Origin: Thermococci archaeon
Lineage (GTDB): Archaea > Methanobacteriota_B > Thermococci > Thermococcales > Thermococcaceae
Assembly (NCBI GenBank): GCA_003660485.1
Contig: QMUI01000068.1
Span: 1-5,921, forward strand
Reading direction: 5' to 3'
Length of the DNA stretch: 5,921 nucleotides
Below, piece by piece: positions 4,392-5,921 of this stretch. The position numbers and the translations under genes are program-made. Below the pieces are notes generated by a model. It was not told the DNA's origin and ran no database searches. It saw only the letters and a list, made by a program, of their open reading frames with translations. Each line of letters opens with the position of its first letter. Within the stretch, counting starts at the first letter, position 1.

Positions 4392-5921
4392 TCAGGAAGA
4401 TGTGACGTATCTCCGAATTTCTTCATAAAGCTCATTAAGAACTTCCTGATAATTGGCCTTAGCTTCTTCAATATCATCCATGATTTTCTCCAATTGTCTT
4501 GTCCTTTCCTCGCTTACTAAGTCTTTGTATTTGCTTACTAAATAATGGTAGACCTTTATTCCTTTATCTGTGGGAACCAGCTTCTTTTTACCCTTTGTTT
4601 CTATTACATAGCCCCTCTGTAAGAGAGTCTGGACAATCTTTGCGTAGGTTGAGGGCCTACCGATTCCCCTCTCCTTCATTAGTGCAATAACATCACCCTG
4701 GGTGTACAGTGATACCTTTGGAGCTCTCCAGTGTCTTACATCTTTCACCTTGATCTTCTGGCCCTTCTCGAGCTTAGGCATCTGCTTTAGGGGTAGTGGC
4801 TTTACCTTAGACCACCCGTCATATAGTACCTCAATATATCCCTCAACCTCAACGTCTCCAAACGGGGTCTCGAGGACTGCCTTTTCATAGACAACTTTAG
4901 CTGGCTTCATCTGGCTTGCTATGAATCTCCTAAATATCATATCGTAAAGTTTGAAATGGTCTCTCGTTAAGTTCCTGGGGAGCGTTATTATGCCGTCTCT
5001 AATTAGCTGAATTAGCCTTCCAGTATCTATAGGCCTTGTTGGTCTTATCGCTTCATGGGCCCCTTCTTCGCCCCACTTCCTTGGAGCAAAGTACTCTTCC
5101 CCAATCTCCTGGGTTATGTACTCCTTAGCTATCTCTATTCCGGTATTGCTCACGTGAGTTGAATCAGTTCTGTGATAGCTCGTTAGACCTAACTCGAAAA
5201 GATCCTGGGCTAGCTGCATGGTCTTCGTTGCAGAAAAGCCCAGGAACCTTGAAGCATCCTGAAGCATTGCATCGGTGGTGTACGGTGGAAGTGGATTGAT
5301 TTCCCTTTCCTCTATCGTTACCTCCTTAACCGTGACCTCCTCAATTTTGCCTTTAACCCCCTCAAGGGTCACGCTTATGCCGTTTTCAAGGGTTATCCCC
5401 AGGAAGTCCGTTTCACTCTCGGTAAACTCCTTGTACCTCTGGACTATCCATCCCAGGACAGGAGTTTGAACTCTACCCGCGGAGAGGTTCCTGTTCTCGA
5501 AGACTTGCCACAGCTTTTGGCTCAGCTCAAACCCTATCCATCTGTCCTCTATTCTCCTGACGAGCTGGGCATTTACCCTGTCCTCATTTATGTCCCTTGC
5601 CTCCTTTATCGCCTTGAGAATTGCTGGCCTCGTTACCTCGTGGAACTCTATCCTCTTTATGTTCGGGGCATATGGAGATAGAACGTTTCTTATATCCCAG
5701 GCTATCTTCTCTCCCTCTGTATCTGGGTCTGTACCGATTAATATCTCATCAACTTCTTGGGCAAGATCTCTCATCGCCTTGACGTTTTCAAGGGCGTCAT
5801 GAACGTTTCTGCTTCCACACTTAGGGCAAACCCCTTTCTCCTCCCAGTCAACAAACTGGTGACCGCAATCCCTGCACCTCTTGATTGTGTCATAGACGGG
5901 AACGAAATACTTCTTTCCTTC
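4392..5921 (-). CDS. rgy: Reverse gyrase, C-terminal topoisomerase part (5' end beyond window)
   Basis: Reverse gyrase joins a helicase-like module to a type IA topoisomerase and introduces positive supercoils into DNA using ATP. The visible 509 residues are the C-terminal part, and the frame stays open to the right edge, so the first internal ATG at 5774 is not the true start. Counting from the edge, a zinc finger has C16-C19 and C32-C35 (CRDC, CPKC), the finger family members carry within the TOPRIM domain. The TOPRIM acidic triad D65, D67, E69 lies in TDPDTEGE. The catalytic tyrosine is Y249 in TSYHRTDS (codon at 5175-5177). GRPSTYAKI at 421-429 is the type IA motif before the final domain. 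Pyrococcus reverse gyrases have about 1,200 residues without inteins, so about 40 percent is seen. The frame is uninterrupted across the catalytic tyrosine. The missing part holds the helicase module. Confidence 0.96.
   Translation of the reverse strand, partial: EGKKYFVPVYDTIKRCRDCGHQFVDWEEKGVCPKCGSRNVHDALENVKAMRDLAQEVDEILIGTDPDTEGEKIAWDIRNVLSPYAPNIKRIEFHEVTRPAILKAIKEARDINEDRVNAQLVRRIEDRWIGFELSQKLWQVFENRNLSAGRVQTPVLGWIVQRYKEFTESETDFLGITLENGISVTLEGVKGKIEEVTVKEVTIEEREINPLPPYTTDAMLQDASRFLGFSATKTMQLAQDLFELGLTSYHRTDSTHVSNTGIEIAKEYITQEIGEEYFAPRKWGEEGAHEAIRPTRPIDTGRLIQLIRDGIITLPRNLTRDHFKLYDMIFRRFIASQMKPAKVVYEKAVLETPFGDVEVEGYIEVLYDGWSKVKPLPLKQMPKLEKGQKIKVKDVRHWRAPKVSLYTQGDVIALMKERGIGRPSTYAKIVQTLLQRGYVIETKGKKKLVPTDKGIKVYHYLVSKYKDLVSEERTRQLEKIMDDIEEAKANYQEVLNELYEEIRRYVTSS

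Noticed and set aside
5466..5802. Two overlapping plus-strand open frames opposite rgy
   Set aside because: They are antisense to conserved reverse gyrase coding sequence including the TOPRIM motif. Hydrophobic composition is expected from reading that strand, and I see no ribosome binding site or family.

Overview
The window looks like chromosomal DNA of a hyperthermophilic archaeon of the Thermococcales, most likely a Pyrococcus. It carries the end of a reverse gyrase gene, a hallmark of hyperthermophiles, next to a near-exact relative of the Thermococcales chromatin protein TrmBL2. It also carries a gene matching the Pyrococcus wybutosine enzyme TYW2 (Taw2). Ribosome binding sites follow the archaeal GGAGGTGAT pattern, and the visible promoter has an archaeal BRE/TATA layout. 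The species cannot be fixed from sequence reading alone.

Left part (1-3355, + strand): a tightly packed run of genes. It begins with the probable last codons of a FecCD-type permease, then an ABC transporter ATPase of the iron-siderophore/cobalamin class. After a 30 bp gap, which may hold a promoter, come a THEP1-type nucleoside triphosphatase, the wybutosine enzyme Taw2, a short arginase-fold protein, a small zinc-ribbon protein (UPF0148/autoantigen p27 family) and a 70-residue winged-helix protein. Overlaps of 32, 4 and 4 bases and a 10-base gap suggest that THEP1 through the winged-helix gene form one translationally coupled operon. Only Taw2 has a well-defined pathway: tRNA-Phe position 37 modification.

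Right part (3352-5921, - strand): trmBL2 converges on the operon, and the two final stop codons overlap inside one CTAG. About 245 bp of AT-rich non-coding DNA separate trmBL2 from reverse gyrase, which is transcribed in the same direction and runs off the right edge. This gap holds a good trmBL2 promoter, a probable rgy 3' end and several short dyads. The two products act on the same thing: reverse gyrase sets positive DNA supercoiling and TrmBL2 coats DNA as an abundant chromatin protein.

I found no CRISPR array, insertion sequence, tRNA, rRNA or obvious defence system. The least explained parts are the arginase-like protein, the coupled zinc-ribbon/winged-helix pair, and the repeat architecture around the trmBL2 promoter.
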